Assembly: GCA_002423125.1 (NCBI GenBank)
Contig: DIUW01000004.1
Coordinates: forward strand, 1-20,179
Length of the DNA stretch: 20,179 nucleotides
From: Legionellaceae bacterium UBA6148
GTDB lineage: Bacteria > Pseudomonadota > Gammaproteobacteria > Legionellales > Legionellaceae
Direction of reading: 5' to 3'
The position numbers and the translations under genes are program-made. Positions 1 through 8,273 of the stretch are shown in pieces (within the stretch, counting starts at the first letter, position 1; every line of letters begins with the position of its first letter). A model generated the notes under the pieces. It searched no databases. It saw only the letters and a list, made by a program, of their open reading frames with translations, and was not told the origin of the DNA.

Positions 1-3000
1 CCGCCATTTCCATCACGCTTGAGGCATCAAGTGCCATTAAGGTTCTTGACAACGCAACCACGATGGATTTATTGCGACATTTAGACAACGCCCTTGCAGA
101 GCTTACGCGGACTAAACCCATGATCACGGAAAGTGAGAAAGCGTTGAATTTCGCCATTTCGCATTTGTCTGAGCGTGAGGCGGTGTTTTCTCAAAATGAG
201 TTACTCACTGTTGCCCTGCAAAAAGCAATCGGTGTGGCGAATGTGGACGAGCTCTCATTAAAGTTAAGTCGTAGCATTCAGGATGGTCAACTCTTAAGAG
301 CGCCAAATAACAGGCTGATGACCATTGAGGCCAAGGAATTTGAAGAACAAATCCTCTCAACGGTTAGGGCGGGCAAAAATGCAGTCACACCAACGCTTGA
401 TATCAAGAGTGCTGAAGAAAAATTGAATGCACATCGGCTCACCCAAGGACAAAAAGACGCCTGTCTTTTAATGGCGACAACCAGTGATCGCTTTATCATG
501 ATTCAAGGGTTTGCGGGCACAGGGAAAACCACGATGACCAAATCAGCCATTGAGGTGGTTCAAAGTGCAAATACCTTGAGCAACGAGCCACTGGATATCA
601 TCGCGGTAGCGCCAACCCATCAAGCCGTCAAAGAAATGAGGGCATTAGGCATTCAAGCACAAACGCTTAAAAGTTTTCTCATTGAACAAGAGCAACAGCC
701 AACGTTAACGAGTCAATCACTGGTGTTACTTGATGAGTCGTCGATGGTTTCCAACCGTGATGTAGCAAGGCTTGTCGGTCATATCCATAATGCCGCTAGT
801 CGCTGCGTGTTGCTGGGAGACATCAGCCAGCATCAAGCGATTGAAAGTGGTAAGCCATCTGCGATTTTACTGCACGAGGGAAGCATTCGGGTCGCCAATA
901 TGTGTGATTTGGTTCGCCAGAAAGTGGAGAATTATAGGGAAGCGGTTCAAACGTTGATTCAAGGCAATACCGATAAGGCACTCAGCCAATTGTCAGCATT
1001 GCCCTTACAAGCTATCGAGCGAGACGGTTCATATCCTGCGTTTCAACAGATTACGACCTCGGTCGTTGAAGTACTTCCTGCCGATGATGCCACCGTGATT
1101 GATTCTCAAAAACAGGTTGATGTCGTTAAAAATGAAACGCCCTTATCCATGGCGGTGATGGACTACCTTTCGAGAACCCGTGACTGCCGTGACAATACCC
1201 TTGTCGTTATTCATGAAAATAAGCACCGAGAGAAAGTTAACCATTTAATTCGTGCCGGTTTAATCACTAAATTAGAGTTGGGATCCGAAAACAAATCGTT
1301 TGGCAGGCTCTTAAGTACCAACTACACCACTGCAGCACTTTATCAGATAGAAACCTTTGCTGAAATCCTGAAAAGTCCCAGCACGTATTTTCTAAAAAGG
1401 AACAATCAATACTACAAGGTAACAGGGATTGATGAGAGCTCCCGAGTGGTCGAGCTTCAACACCCACAAGGTGATAAATCCATTTTCATGCCAGAAAAAG
1501 AAAGCCAAGACTGGAAAATCGAACTGTTTAAGGCAGCAGAAGGCCACATATCGGTTGGAGAGAAAATCCATTTCAAAAAATCAGACAAAACAGCAGCACG
1601 CTTTGCAAATGAACGTCTGGTGGTGACCGAAGTGTCTGATGATTCCTTTTGTGTGGAAGATGCATCCGGTCAAAGGCAAACCCTTCATAAAAATGAATTA
1701 AAAGACAGTCATTGGGATTACAGCTACACGTCCACCAGTTATTCAGTTCAGGGAAGCTCATCCCCCTTCGTTATTGGTGTTGCAGACACCAAAAATAAAA
1801 AGACCAACCATTTTAGAAGTTTTTATATCATGGTCTCTCGTGGCTCACTCCACGCCATGATTTACACGGATAATTACGACAAATTAAAATCACAGTTGCG
1901 CGTCACGCCGAATAAAACATCTGCGCTTGAAGCATTAGGACAAAGCCATCCACCGCAAAAAACGCCTGAACTCACGCCTCCAATAGTGAAAAAACAACAC
2001 TACGATGTACAGGATGTGGTAAGAAATTTGTCATTAAATACGGAGGGCGTGGTTCAGTCACTACTTGGCGCATCAAATGCAGCAATGTCGTCTAAAAAAG
2101 AAATGCGCTATGGATCAAAAGGCAGCTTGAGTATTTGCTTGACGGGCGATAAACGCGGAACATGGTTTAATTTTGAAACAGGCGAGAAAGGAAATTTACT
2201 GCATTTAATTCAAACCTCACTGAACCTTGATTTTAAATCGAGTCTTGAATATGCCGCCAAAATGACCGATGATGATTTAAAAGAAATCGTTCGTTCACCA
2301 CTGCAAAAAATCCATCCATCACATAAAAAAACCGAGAGTACGCCGACTAAAACACAACGCTACGCACAACAATTGGTAAAGGAATCAACACCCATTGCTG
2401 GTACCCTAGCTGAAATTTATTTGAAAGAAATACGTGCTATCACCAACATTTCAGGTCAAGACATACGTTTTCACGCAAACGTGTTTACCGGCAAAGATGA
2501 AGCGGTAAAATACATGCCTGCACTCCTGTGTATCGCGCGTAACAAAGAACAGCAAGTACAGTCGATTCAGGCGATTTATCTTGATAAAAATACCTCAAAT
2601 AAAGCGAAACTGACCGTTCAAAAGAAAACGTTTGGTGCCATTGCCAGCGCGGGAGTCATGATCAATCAAGGCCTGAAAGAGAACGCAGTAACCTATATCA
2701 CCGAAGGAGTTGAAACGGGATTAAGCATCCGTGATGCCGTTCAGCATGAACGAGTTGTCGCCGTTCTTGGCAAGCAAAACATGGCGTCGATTGATTTGAG
2801 CCTTGTAACGAATCAAGTGGTTCTTTGTCTCGATAACGATGGAAAGTCAATTCAGTATGATAAGATTATCCAGCAAACCATTGAGCGGCTAAAACTTCAT
2901 GGCAAAGCGGTTGAAATTGCCCTACCAAGCAGGAAAGGTGATTTTAATGATGTATTAACCGCTCGTGGGGTTTCGGGTGTAGTTGAGGTATTAAATCAAT

Positions 3001-3176
3001 CGCTTAAACCAGAGTATATTCAACACAAACCGCATAAAATTTCAATGACAGATGGACAGCTTAAAGAATCTATTGAGCGTATTTCAAGCGAAAATAAATT
3101 AGATTATGTGCTAATAAAATCACCGGCTATTAATCAAGCGAAAACATTACAACGGGCCGAAATGGAAATAGGTTGA
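1..3176 (+). CDS. traI: TraI relaxase/helicase, C-terminal part, with Toprim tail (5'-partial)
   Basis: This is the conjugative DNA helicase half of a MobF-type relaxase, which unwinds the nicked strand during transfer. The reading frame is open to the left edge, so the N-terminal relaxase domain lies outside the window; the first internal ATG is at 63 and residues are numbered from it. A RecD-like superfamily 1 helicase is visible: a Q-motif (LTQGQ), Walker A GFAGTGKTT at 149-157, Walker B LLDES with D224/E225, motif III GDISQ, then TSTSYSVQG and a final VSRG motif near residues 554-595. After a linker, residues about 650-720 resemble the zinc-less primase N-domain (WFNFETGEKGNLLHLI). A Toprim-like domain follows, with TEGVETGLS (E881), LDNDG (D924, D926) and KGDFNDVL. 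The Toprim tail is absent from F-plasmid TraI. The helicase call is firm; the role of the tail is inferred. Confidence 0.92.
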   Translation, partial: AISITLEASSAIKVLDNATTMDLLRHLDNALAELTRTKPMITESEKALNFAISHLSEREAVFSQNELLTVALQKAIGVANVDELSLKLSRSIQDGQLLRAPNNRLMTIEAKEFEEQILSTVRAGKNAVTPTLDIKSAEEKLNAHRLTQGQKDACLLMATTSDRFIMIQGFAGTGKTTMTKSAIEVVQSANTLSNEPLDIIAVAPTHQAVKEMRALGIQAQTLKSFLIEQEQQPTLTSQSLVLLDESSMVSNRDVARLVGHIHNAASRCVLLGDISQHQAIESGKPSAILLHEGSIRVANMCDLVRQKVENYREAVQTLIQGNTDKALSQLSALPLQAIERDGSYPAFQQITTSVVEVLPADDATVIDSQKQVDVVKNETPLSMAVMDYLSRTRDCRDNTLVVIHENKHREKVNHLIRAGLITKLELGSENKSFGRLLSTNYTTAALYQIETFAEILKSPSTYFLKRNNQYYKVTGIDESSRVVELQHPQGDKSIFMPEKESQDWKIELFKAAEGHISVGEKIHFKKSDKTAARFANERLVVTEVSDDSFCVEDASGQRQTLHKNELKDSHWDYSYTSTSYSVQGSSSPFVIGVADTKNKKTNHFRSFYIMVSRGSLHAMIYTDNYDKLKSQLRVTPNKTSALEALGQSHPPQKTPELTPPIVKKQHYDVQDVVRNLSLNTEGVVQSLLGASNAAMSSKKEMRYGSKGSLSICLTGDKRGTWFNFETGEKGNLLHLIQTSLNLDFKSSLEYAAKMTDDDLKEIVRSPLQKIHPSHKKTESTPTKTQRYAQQLVKESTPIAGTLAEIYLKEIRAITNISGQDIRFHANVFTGKDEAVKYMPALLCIARNKEQQVQSIQAIYLDKNTSNKAKLTVQKKTFGAIASAGVMINQGLKENAVTYITEGVETGLSIRDAVQHERVVAVLGKQNMASIDLSLVTNQVVLCLDNDGKSIQYDKIIQQTIERLKLHGKAVEIALPSRKGDFNDVLTARGVSGVVEVLNQSLKPEYIQHKPHKISMTDGQLKESIERISSENKLDYVLIKSPAINQAKTLQRAEMEIG

Positions 3177-3273
3177 TGAAGTCCTCCTCTGCCTGTTAAT
3201 TTTTTAAAAATAGCCTTTATTGGGCAATTAAGATACAATGTTGACATAAATACTGTTGTTATAGGTGTAGCCC

Positions 3274-4554
3274 ATGTTCGAATGGTTAAATAGACAGCTT
3301 TCATCCATAGGGAGTTGGTGCCAGTTGAAGTTTAGGAATTTTTGGGCATGGATGCAAGCAAGTTTTAATTATTCAGCAACCACCTCAGCCCATCCTGATA
3401 AAAGTGCTCAAGCAAATCCAGCACCATCCGAGACGGATATTCACAAGATGTCTGCTAAAAGGAGATGGCAGTGGCTTCGGAATCTAATTTTTCTAAAAAA
3501 ATGGTCCTCAAATAAATCAACATTAATGATAATAGATTCAGCTATTGTGTCGCGTTTTTCAAATAAACAAGCGCTACTCGTAGGAACTGATTTATCTTTT
3601 GAAAGAAACCCTCTGCCTATTGCTGCCGCTGATGAATTTATTAATACAGCAGCTTTTGAAGAATATCTGGGGTATTTGGCTCATTATAAGAATTACCACC
3701 TATTTGCGAACGTGCTAATAAGTATGTTAAGAAAAAATTCTATAAGCACAATTGAATTGTTAAAAAACCTTCTTCATGCATGTGAGCAGTTAGAGTCACA
3801 ATCTTTTTTTCAGGGAAATTATACGCTACTTTACCTTAAAGATAAGAGTCAGCAATGGATTGGTAGTCTCATGTATCGGATTATGCCAAAAGAACCGTTA
3901 GAAATCAGGAAATTAGACGATGCTCGTCAGAGCCAAAGTTATAACTTTCTACTATGTGATGATATTTGTTATACAGGTACCCAAGCCACAAGGTATCTTG
4001 ATAAGATTATAGATGATCTCTATCTCGTTAATAAAACTGAGAAAAAAGTCCACATTACATTACTATTTGGCCGACTGTCGATTTATGCGCTTGCCATACT
4101 TAATAAGCATATCAATTATATTTATAAGCACAAGCGATCTAACGGTTTCATAGAAAAAGAACAAGGCAGAAATCTTGAAATAAAAATTGTAGCGGGTGTG
4201 TTGTTTAACACATTAAGCGTGCAACTCGATAGTCTTCCATTTAGGACATCTCTTCAGGAAAAAAGCATCATCACACAACTTTTAGAAGCTAATTATAGCA
4301 GTGCGTATTCGAATGGAGACCTACGGAAAGTACCTTTATTAACCACTGCATGGAAAAAGCCGGATTATGTATCTTCATACCACCGGTTTGTAGGTTACGA
4401 AGCCAGCGGTCCTGACACTATTTTGATTTCTTCTGTATTATTGACTCAACCACCCAACAGGCCAATCGCTTTTTTTAGTGTTGATAATCCAGCTCCTAAT
4501 ACTAAAGTTTTAGAAGCCTTCATTAGTGGACCGAAGCCTCCATATAAGCAATAA
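3274..4554 (+). CDS. Phosphoribosyltransferase-fold protein of unknown role
   Basis: The 426-residue product contains the PRPP-loop signature of type I phosphoribosyltransferases, FLLCDDICYTGTQA, with D229, D230, T234, G235 and T236. This is preceded by hydrophobic strands and followed by LLFGRLSIYALAIL, as expected for a Rossmann-like core. The C-terminus ends in a PPYK motif. I recall similar ends in stand-alone phosphoribosyltransferase-like proteins linked to conflict systems, but I cannot confirm the family. The N-terminal 90 residues are Trp-rich and basic (WAWMQ, RRWQWLRN), with no clear signal peptide. A TACAAT at 3234-3239 could be its -10 box. The gene lies 97 bp after traI and converges with the next operon. 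Substrate and function are unknown; a role in defence or as a secreted effector would be speculation. Confidence 0.6.
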   Translation: MFEWLNRQLSSIGSWCQLKFRNFWAWMQASFNYSATTSAHPDKSAQANPAPSETDIHKMSAKRRWQWLRNLIFLKKWSSNKSTLMIIDSAIVSRFSNKQALLVGTDLSFERNPLPIAAADEFINTAAFEEYLGYLAHYKNYHLFANVLISMLRKNSISTIELLKNLLHACEQLESQSFFQGNYTLLYLKDKSQQWIGSLMYRIMPKEPLEIRKLDDARQSQSYNFLLCDDICYTGTQATRYLDKIIDDLYLVNKTEKKVHITLLFGRLSIYALAILNKHINYIYKHKRSNGFIEKEQGRNLEIKIVAGVLFNTLSVQLDSLPFRTSLQEKSIITQLLEANYSSAYSNGDLRKVPLLTTAWKKPDYVSSYHRFVGYEASGPDTILISSVLLTQPPNRPIAFFSVDNPAPNTKVLEAFISGPKPPYKQ

Positions 4555-4664
4555 GTAACCTGGTTGCTTGCAATCATGGATAATCCTGATGAGATTGGAT
4601 TGTCTATCAGTTGCATCATTATGGCGTATTGACAGGTCGCGGTCGGATCAGTGTTAACGCATCA

Positions 4665-5132
4665 TTAAAATGGGGGAAGACCTTTGGCTTGCCATATTAG
4701 AAAAATATTTTCCACCTGTTGCTGTAGCTCGCTTTGAACATGTAGCTGAACTTTGCGCTGAGAGCCAACATTGTTTAATTCTTGATATAAGACATCATCG
4801 TCAAATCCATAGCGATGAGTCATATCTCTATCAGAGATATAGTGACACTCTCTGATGCCCGACCAATAAATAGCCGATAAACACATTGGGCACGGCTCCG
4901 ATGTACAATAAATAACACAATCCGTGAGTTTATAACTGTCTATTTGCTGTGAGGCCATACGAATGACATTCATTTCAGCATGGCATGTGGCGTCTTGATC
5001 TTTAAGAACGGTATCATGTGACTTCGCAATAACTTCTCCTTCCTTTACAATGCAAGCGCCAAATGGAGCACCATCTCCTGTTTGTACGCCAATAGTCGCT
5101 TCGCTAATAGCTATTTCTAAATACTGTTGCAC
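4665..5132 (-). CDS. Nucleoside/guanine deaminase-like zinc enzyme
   Basis: A cytidine-deaminase-fold enzyme that hydrolytically deaminates a purine or pyrimidine base. Zinc ligands are visible as HAE (H51, catalytic E53) and PCPMC (C81, C84), embedded in APFGACIVK and PCPMCLSAIYWSGI, the arrangement typical of guanine deaminases of the GuaD type. The C-terminal pattern FDDDVLYQEL with a late W also fits that family. I place the start at GTG 5132 because an AAGGAG sits 6 bases before it. The upstream TTG at 5156 would overlap the previous gene and has no ribosome site. The product is 155 aa, normal for the family. It is the last gene of the padR operon, 16 bp after the dehydrogenase stop. The substrate could also be another base. 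Confidence 0.82.
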   Translation of the reverse strand: MQQYLEIAISEATIGVQTGDGAPFGACIVKEGEVIAKSHDTVLKDQDATCHAEMNVIRMASQQIDSYKLTDCVIYCTSEPCPMCLSAIYWSGIRECHYISDRDMTHRYGFDDDVLYQELNNVGSQRKVQLHVQSELQQQVENIFLIWQAKGLPPF

Positions 5133-5148
5133 AATAAGCTCCTTTAAA

Positions 5149-6027
5149 CTAATCAACCAAGTCAGATTTCATTCTGACTACCTCATAAATCCCGCTCCAG
5201 TCTTTATCGTGCATACCGAGAGAGATTGCCGTTTCATATCGATTATTGAGTAAATTACAAAGTTCTGGAGTAACACCGGCCTCTAAAAATGCACGTTGGA
5301 AAATATACGCATCTTTTTGGCCACCAGTCATGGAGAAGTTTACTTTATCAAAATCTCGTTCAGCAATTTTATCAATATAGCGTTTAAAAGCCGGATGACC
5401 ATAAATTTGATATAATCCCCTTTTGACAATTTCTTTATCCAAGCCACTTTTTTCGGCAAACACATAAAGCTCGCTCATTAACTCAAGTGCGGTCATCAAG
5501 CTAAAATTCATGCAAATTTTCATTAAATTGGGCGCTTTAATATCTGTCTCATCACCCAATGGAATCACATGCGCGGAGAATGTGGATAATAGGGGTTTTG
5601 CTTTCTCAACCGATGATTTGTTTCCCGCAAGAAACGCCGTCAGCGTACCTTCACAAGCCACAGCGGGCACACCTAAAACCACCGCCGATATATAATGTGT
5701 ATGGGCTTTCTGATGAATATCAAATAACGTTTCAGAAGTAACGGGCAATATCGTCGATAATCCGACGTGAATAGCCCCTTGTTTCATATGCGAGATCATA
5801 GCATGTGCAACGGTCAAAACAGCCTCATCATCCAATAAACTGGTCATTACAACATCGGCATTAGTAACTGCCTCTGCTATGGATGGTGCATCTTGCGCAC
5901 CAAGTGTTACCAGCGGCACGGCTTTTTCATGCGTTCGATTAAAGACAGTGACCTTATAATTCGCCAACAAAAGCCGCTCTACCATTGCACTGCCCATAGC
6001 ACCAAGACCAATAAATGCAATATTCAT
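5149..6027 (-). CDS. NAD(P)-dependent beta-hydroxyacid dehydrogenase (3-hydroxyisobutyrate dehydrogenase/GLYR family)
   Basis: A 292-residue cytosolic oxidoreductase, full length for the beta-hydroxyacid dehydrogenase family. The N-terminal Rossmann fold shows GLGAMGSAM at residues 7-15, and the second strand ends in FNRT, where R31 and T32 suggest NADPH preference. The substrate-side signature is VLGVPAVACEGTLTAFLAGN (119-136 region), and the catalytic lysine is K170 in APNLMKICMN. The family reduces or oxidises short hydroxy acids or semialdehydes such as tartronate or succinic semialdehyde; the actual substrate is not readable. Its only spacer from the upstream acetyltransferase gene is a run of nine G residues that must also serve as its Shine-Dalgarno sequence. 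It probably belongs to the padR operon. Confidence 0.85.
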   Translation of the reverse strand: MNIAFIGLGAMGSAMVERLLLANYKVTVFNRTHEKAVPLVTLGAQDAPSIAEAVTNADVVMTSLLDDEAVLTVAHAMISHMKQGAIHVGLSTILPVTSETLFDIHQKAHTHYISAVVLGVPAVACEGTLTAFLAGNKSSVEKAKPLLSTFSAHVIPLGDETDIKAPNLMKICMNFSLMTALELMSELYVFAEKSGLDKEIVKRGLYQIYGHPAFKRYIDKIAERDFDKVNFSMTGGQKDAYIFQRAFLEAGVTPELCNLLNNRYETAISLGMHDKDWSGIYEVVRMKSDLVD

Positions 6028-6036
6028 CCCCCCCCC
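6028..6036 (-). repeat. Homopolymeric G9 tract in the ribosome binding site
   Basis: Nine consecutive C on the plus strand, which is G9 on the coding strand, fill the entire gap between the TAA of the acetyltransferase gene and the ATG of the dehydrogenase. The Shine-Dalgarno sequence of the dehydrogenase is therefore the homopolymer itself. Tracts of this kind slip during replication, so its length could vary and alter translation. Confidence 0.9.
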
Positions 6037-6705
6037 TTAATTCAATACCCCTGACTCAACTCTTTTTTCCATACACTCTATTTTGATGTTGCTATGGGGT
6101 ATGGTAAAGAAATTTAATCCTGCATAACCATTGTGACGATAGAGAGATGCGGAGGAGGCACTTGTGGCCTCAAGATAACAGCTCATCCCTGTGCTAGTTT
6201 TTAATGTCTCATCTATATTTTTTAGTATCTTCGTTCCTAAGCCTTGTCCTTGTGAGTCAGGTTTTGTCCCTAACATCCACAGATACCAATAATCTTTGCT
6301 TGCCATATTAGATTGGGCGTTCTCTGAGGACAGCGTGTCATATTGTAATAAGCGTAGCCAGCCACCGATCCCCAATGACCAAATATTGAATATCATTCCA
6401 GATCGGATGATTCCCCACAATGTAAATTCAGTAAAACCAGGTTTTTTTAAAATTGCAACGGAACTAAAATCTTCCGTGCGATAGACAACGCCATACAATA
6501 AGCAATACCGAACCCATGTACTAAAAACGGTTTGACTATATTTGGAATATGCCATGGATGATCCAAACATCCAAAGCATTAATGCATCCGTTAGAAATGC
6601 CTGCTTTAAAACTTCTGCCGCTTGATCAACTTCGTTTTGTTTTAATAAATGGACCTTAACCTCTTTTCGTACTGAATGGCTTTGCTCTACTCTTGAACTT
6701 TTCAT
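6037..6705 (-). CDS. GNAT-family N-acetyltransferase
   Basis: An acetyl-CoA-dependent acyltransferase of 222 residues. The core shows beta-strand 4 and motif A as WYLWMLGTKPDSQGQGLG, where QGQGLG is the Q-x-x-G-x-G/A pyrophosphate loop. It is followed by CYLEATSASSASLYRHNGY, the usual motif B with a conserved Tyr. I chose the ATG at 6705, with GAGG 6 bases upstream, over the GTG at 6717. The N-terminal half is Trp- and Tyr-rich and carries no recognisable second domain. The gene follows padR by 87 bp and precedes the dehydrogenase by the G9 tract, so it is probably the second gene of a PadR-controlled operon. The acyl acceptor cannot be read from sequence. Confidence 0.85.
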   Translation of the reverse strand: MKSSRVEQSHSVRKEVKVHLLKQNEVDQAAEVLKQAFLTDALMLWMFGSSMAYSKYSQTVFSTWVRYCLLYGVVYRTEDFSSVAILKKPGFTEFTLWGIIRSGMIFNIWSLGIGGWLRLLQYDTLSSENAQSNMASKDYWYLWMLGTKPDSQGQGLGTKILKNIDETLKTSTGMSCYLEATSASSASLYRHNGYAGLNFFTIPHSNIKIECMEKRVESGVLN

Positions 6706-6791
6706 ATTAAACCTCACAGATTACATCATTGAGACTTAATTATACATCTTTAAGATGGCATCTTCAAGTTTATTTTCTATCACTCTGAAAG

Positions 6792-7337
6792 CTATGCCTT
6801 CTTTAGTTGCTCAATGGTATTTTCATACCAATGGATTTCCGCAGAACCTAGTTTTAAACCGTAATCCAATGCGAGTTGATAATAAGACACATCAATATCA
6901 TCTTGAAGCTTATGCTTTAATACACCTTGAAGAATCAGCAAAGTGGATTGCTTGCTTCTAACCATGTTTAGGGACTGCTCTAACATACTGATGGTTTTCT
7001 CTACCGGTTGAGACCGACCAAAAAATAACTTTAACAGCGTGGCATTCCTTTCGATCGGAATTTCAGTTACCGCATCAAACCAATGATTAAAGTGCATCGT
7101 TCCTTTCGTTGTAATGCAATACACTTTTTTTGTACCACTTTTTTGTGAAACTTCTTCAGTACAGTTAACAAAGCCGACCTCAAGTAACTGCTTGAATGCC
7201 GGATATAGTTGTCCCTCACGCTCAGTCCAAAAATGATTTGTATATTGACTCATGAACTGTTTTATTTCATAAGCAGTCATTGGTTTTATTAATAGACAAC
7301 CTAATATCGCATACTGTGTTTTACTTTCTCTCGCCAT
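6792..7337 (-). CDS. PadR-family transcriptional regulator
   Basis: A winged-helix repressor of about 181 residues. The N-terminal PadR domain is clear: YAILGCLLIKPMTAYEIKQ is followed by FWTEREGQLYPAFKQLLEVGFV and the wing KKVYCITTKG. A C-terminal helical dimerisation region with a long coiled-coil-like segment follows, as in PadR proteins with a Vir_act_alpha_C tail. The start at 7337 gives the canonical MARESKTQYAILG beginning. A second ATG at 7346 has its AAGG only one base away, so I consider it less likely. PadR regulators usually sense small aromatic or toxic compounds and repress an adjacent gene. Being first in the operon, it probably controls the three enzymes downstream and itself. 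The ligand is unknown. Confidence 0.9.
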   Translation of the reverse strand: MARESKTQYAILGCLLIKPMTAYEIKQFMSQYTNHFWTEREGQLYPAFKQLLEVGFVNCTEEVSQKSGTKKVYCITTKGTMHFNHWFDAVTEIPIERNATLLKLFFGRSQPVEKTISMLEQSLNMVRSKQSTLLILQGVLKHKLQDDIDVSYYQLALDYGLKLGSAEIHWYENTIEQLKKA

Positions 7338-7405
7338 AAATGACATGCCTTATCAAATTCAATATGAAAATTATATATCAAATGTTCGGTAACTCAGAAA
7401 ATTAC

Positions 7406-7425
7406 GGTGCTCTTAAGGCAGCACC
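7406..7425 (-). terminator. Hairpin, possible terminator of the TraM-like gene
   Basis: A perfect 6-bp inverted repeat (GGTGCT and AGCACC, 8-nt loop) lies about 40 bp after the TraM-like stop codon. On the minus strand it is followed by GTAATTTT, a weak U-tract. It would separate the TraM-like transcript from the padR operon. Confidence 0.45.
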
Positions 7426-7466
7426 ATAGTCTTATGCTTCCATTTTACCGCATGTGACTTCATGAA

Positions 7467-7835
7467 CTAATTGTGGATATACCCATCAATAAAATTATCG
7501 ACTTTTTTCTTAATATTAGAGATGTGGTCTTCCGCGTTGTCATGCTGAGCATTGAGTTTTTCTTTATCATAAACGCAACGCAAAATGTCCGTACTAAAAC
7601 CCAGCAGTCTTAGCAAATAAGTCGTGTGCTGGACTTTCAATTCCTCTTCCTTATCAAGCCGCATCTTTTCTTGATCGCTCAGGCTCGCTGCCCCTTTGTT
7701 ACGCTCATAGATCTGAATGCCCAACGCAATCATTTCCTTCATGACTTGTGAGGTCGAATCATAGCCTTCATCTTGTTTGATTTGCTCCAGTTGAAGGATG
7801 GTTTTTTGACTGAGGTAACAATACGATTTAGGCAT
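7467..7835 (-). CDS. TraM-like relaxosome DNA-binding protein
   Basis: A 122-residue protein with an apparent N-terminal ribbon-helix-helix segment (SYCYLSQKTILQLEQIKQ, then STSQVMKEMIALGIQIYE) followed by a charged, helical C-terminal domain. Length, layout and details such as the LGIQIYE helix end and the late KKVDNFIDGYI helix recall F-plasmid TraM, which binds oriT as a tetramer and links the relaxosome to the coupling protein. Context supports this. The gene is transcribed away from a 438-bp non-coding region that contains an F-like nic sequence about 250 bp from the start codon, the same relative arrangement as in F. No close sequence match can be claimed by eye; another plasmid-type RHH regulator is the alternative. 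Confidence 0.6.
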   Translation of the reverse strand: MPKSYCYLSQKTILQLEQIKQDEGYDSTSQVMKEMIALGIQIYERNKGAASLSDQEKMRLDKEEELKVQHTTYLLRLLGFSTDILRCVYDKEKLNAQHDNAEDHISNIKKKVDNFIDGYIHN

Positions 7836-7866
7836 GGCTCTATCATTTAAAGTGAATATAGACCGT

Positions 7867-7896
7867 ATTATATGAGGTGTGGATTAGGTGTGTAAA
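7867..7896 (-). promoter_or_regulatory. Sigma-70 promoter of the TraM-like gene
   Basis: On the minus strand, TTTACA (7891-7896) and a perfect TATAAT (7867-7872) are separated by 18 bp. Transcription would begin near 7860, giving a leader of about 25 nt before the ATG at 7835. It lies in the presumed oriT, so TraM-type autoregulation is plausible. Confidence 0.72.
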
Positions 7897-8071
7897 GGGC
7901 TTAAGCCATCTTTGAGTGGGTTGTAAATCAGGGGTAAATTACCTGTAACACCATGTTTTATATAAAAGAGTGGATGCACACCCATATAAAACCAGCTTTT
8001 TTGATAGTTTTAAAATCCATAATTCCATGCAACACGCTGATTTAGAATGGTTTTAATGGGTTGCAATACCC

Positions 8072-8086
8072 TTGCGAGGGGTGTGC
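8072..8086 (+). promoter_or_regulatory. Predicted nic site for TraI (cut after T8084)
   Basis: The stretch TTGCGAGGGGTGTG matches the F-plasmid nic region TTGCGTGGGGTGT|GG, as I remember it, at 13 of 14 positions. This predicts cleavage between 8084 and 8085 on the plus strand. A small hairpin (GGGT, 6-nt loop, ACCC) ends at 8071, placed like the inverted repeat that precedes nic in F. Confidence 0.6.
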
Positions 8087-8213
8087 TACTCTCTTTGATC
8101 TTACCTTATGTCTGCCTCGGCCTGTTTTATTTCTAGGGGTGTTATTTTACTGTGGTTTTCTGCTTGCCATGAAAGCGCGGTTAATCGCGTGTATGTGATT
8201 TATTGGTTGAGGG

Positions 8214-8241
8214 TTGTGATTATTGCGTTACATGCCATAAT
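8214..8241 (+). promoter_or_regulatory. Candidate extended -10 promoter for leading-region genes
   Basis: TTGTGA (8214-8219) and CATAAT (8236-8241) are 16 bp apart, and TG stands one base before the -10 hexamer. Transcription would start about 26 bp before the ATG at 8274. The match is fair rather than strong. Confidence 0.4.
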
Positions 8242-8273
8242 TAAAATTCATTACCCTGTAGGCGCGTGCTCAT

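Larger units (their letters stand above)
7836..8273 (+). other. oriT: Origin-of-transfer region (oriT), non-coding
   Basis: This 438-bp gene-free stretch separates the minus-strand TraM-like gene from the plus-strand leading-region genes. It holds the TraM-like promoter, an interrupted hairpin CAGG..TAA/TTA..CCTG at 7929-7945, a 24-bp-spaced direct repeat ATATAAAA (7960-7967 and 7984-7991), and TGCAAC/GTTGCA arms at 8028-8033 and 8060-8065. It also has a GGGT/ACCC hairpin at 8058-8071 directly before an F-like nic motif. The order TraM gene, binding-site-rich DNA, hairpin, nic, leading region copies F. With this orientation, genes to the right would enter the recipient first and traI last. 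The functional assignment is inference from motif and context. Confidence 0.62.

Noticed and set aside
3241..3246. TTGACA as -35 box for the phosphoribosyltransferase-like gene
   Set aside because: No -10 hexamer lies 16-18 bp downstream before the ATG at 3274; TACAAT at 3234 is a better promoter candidate.
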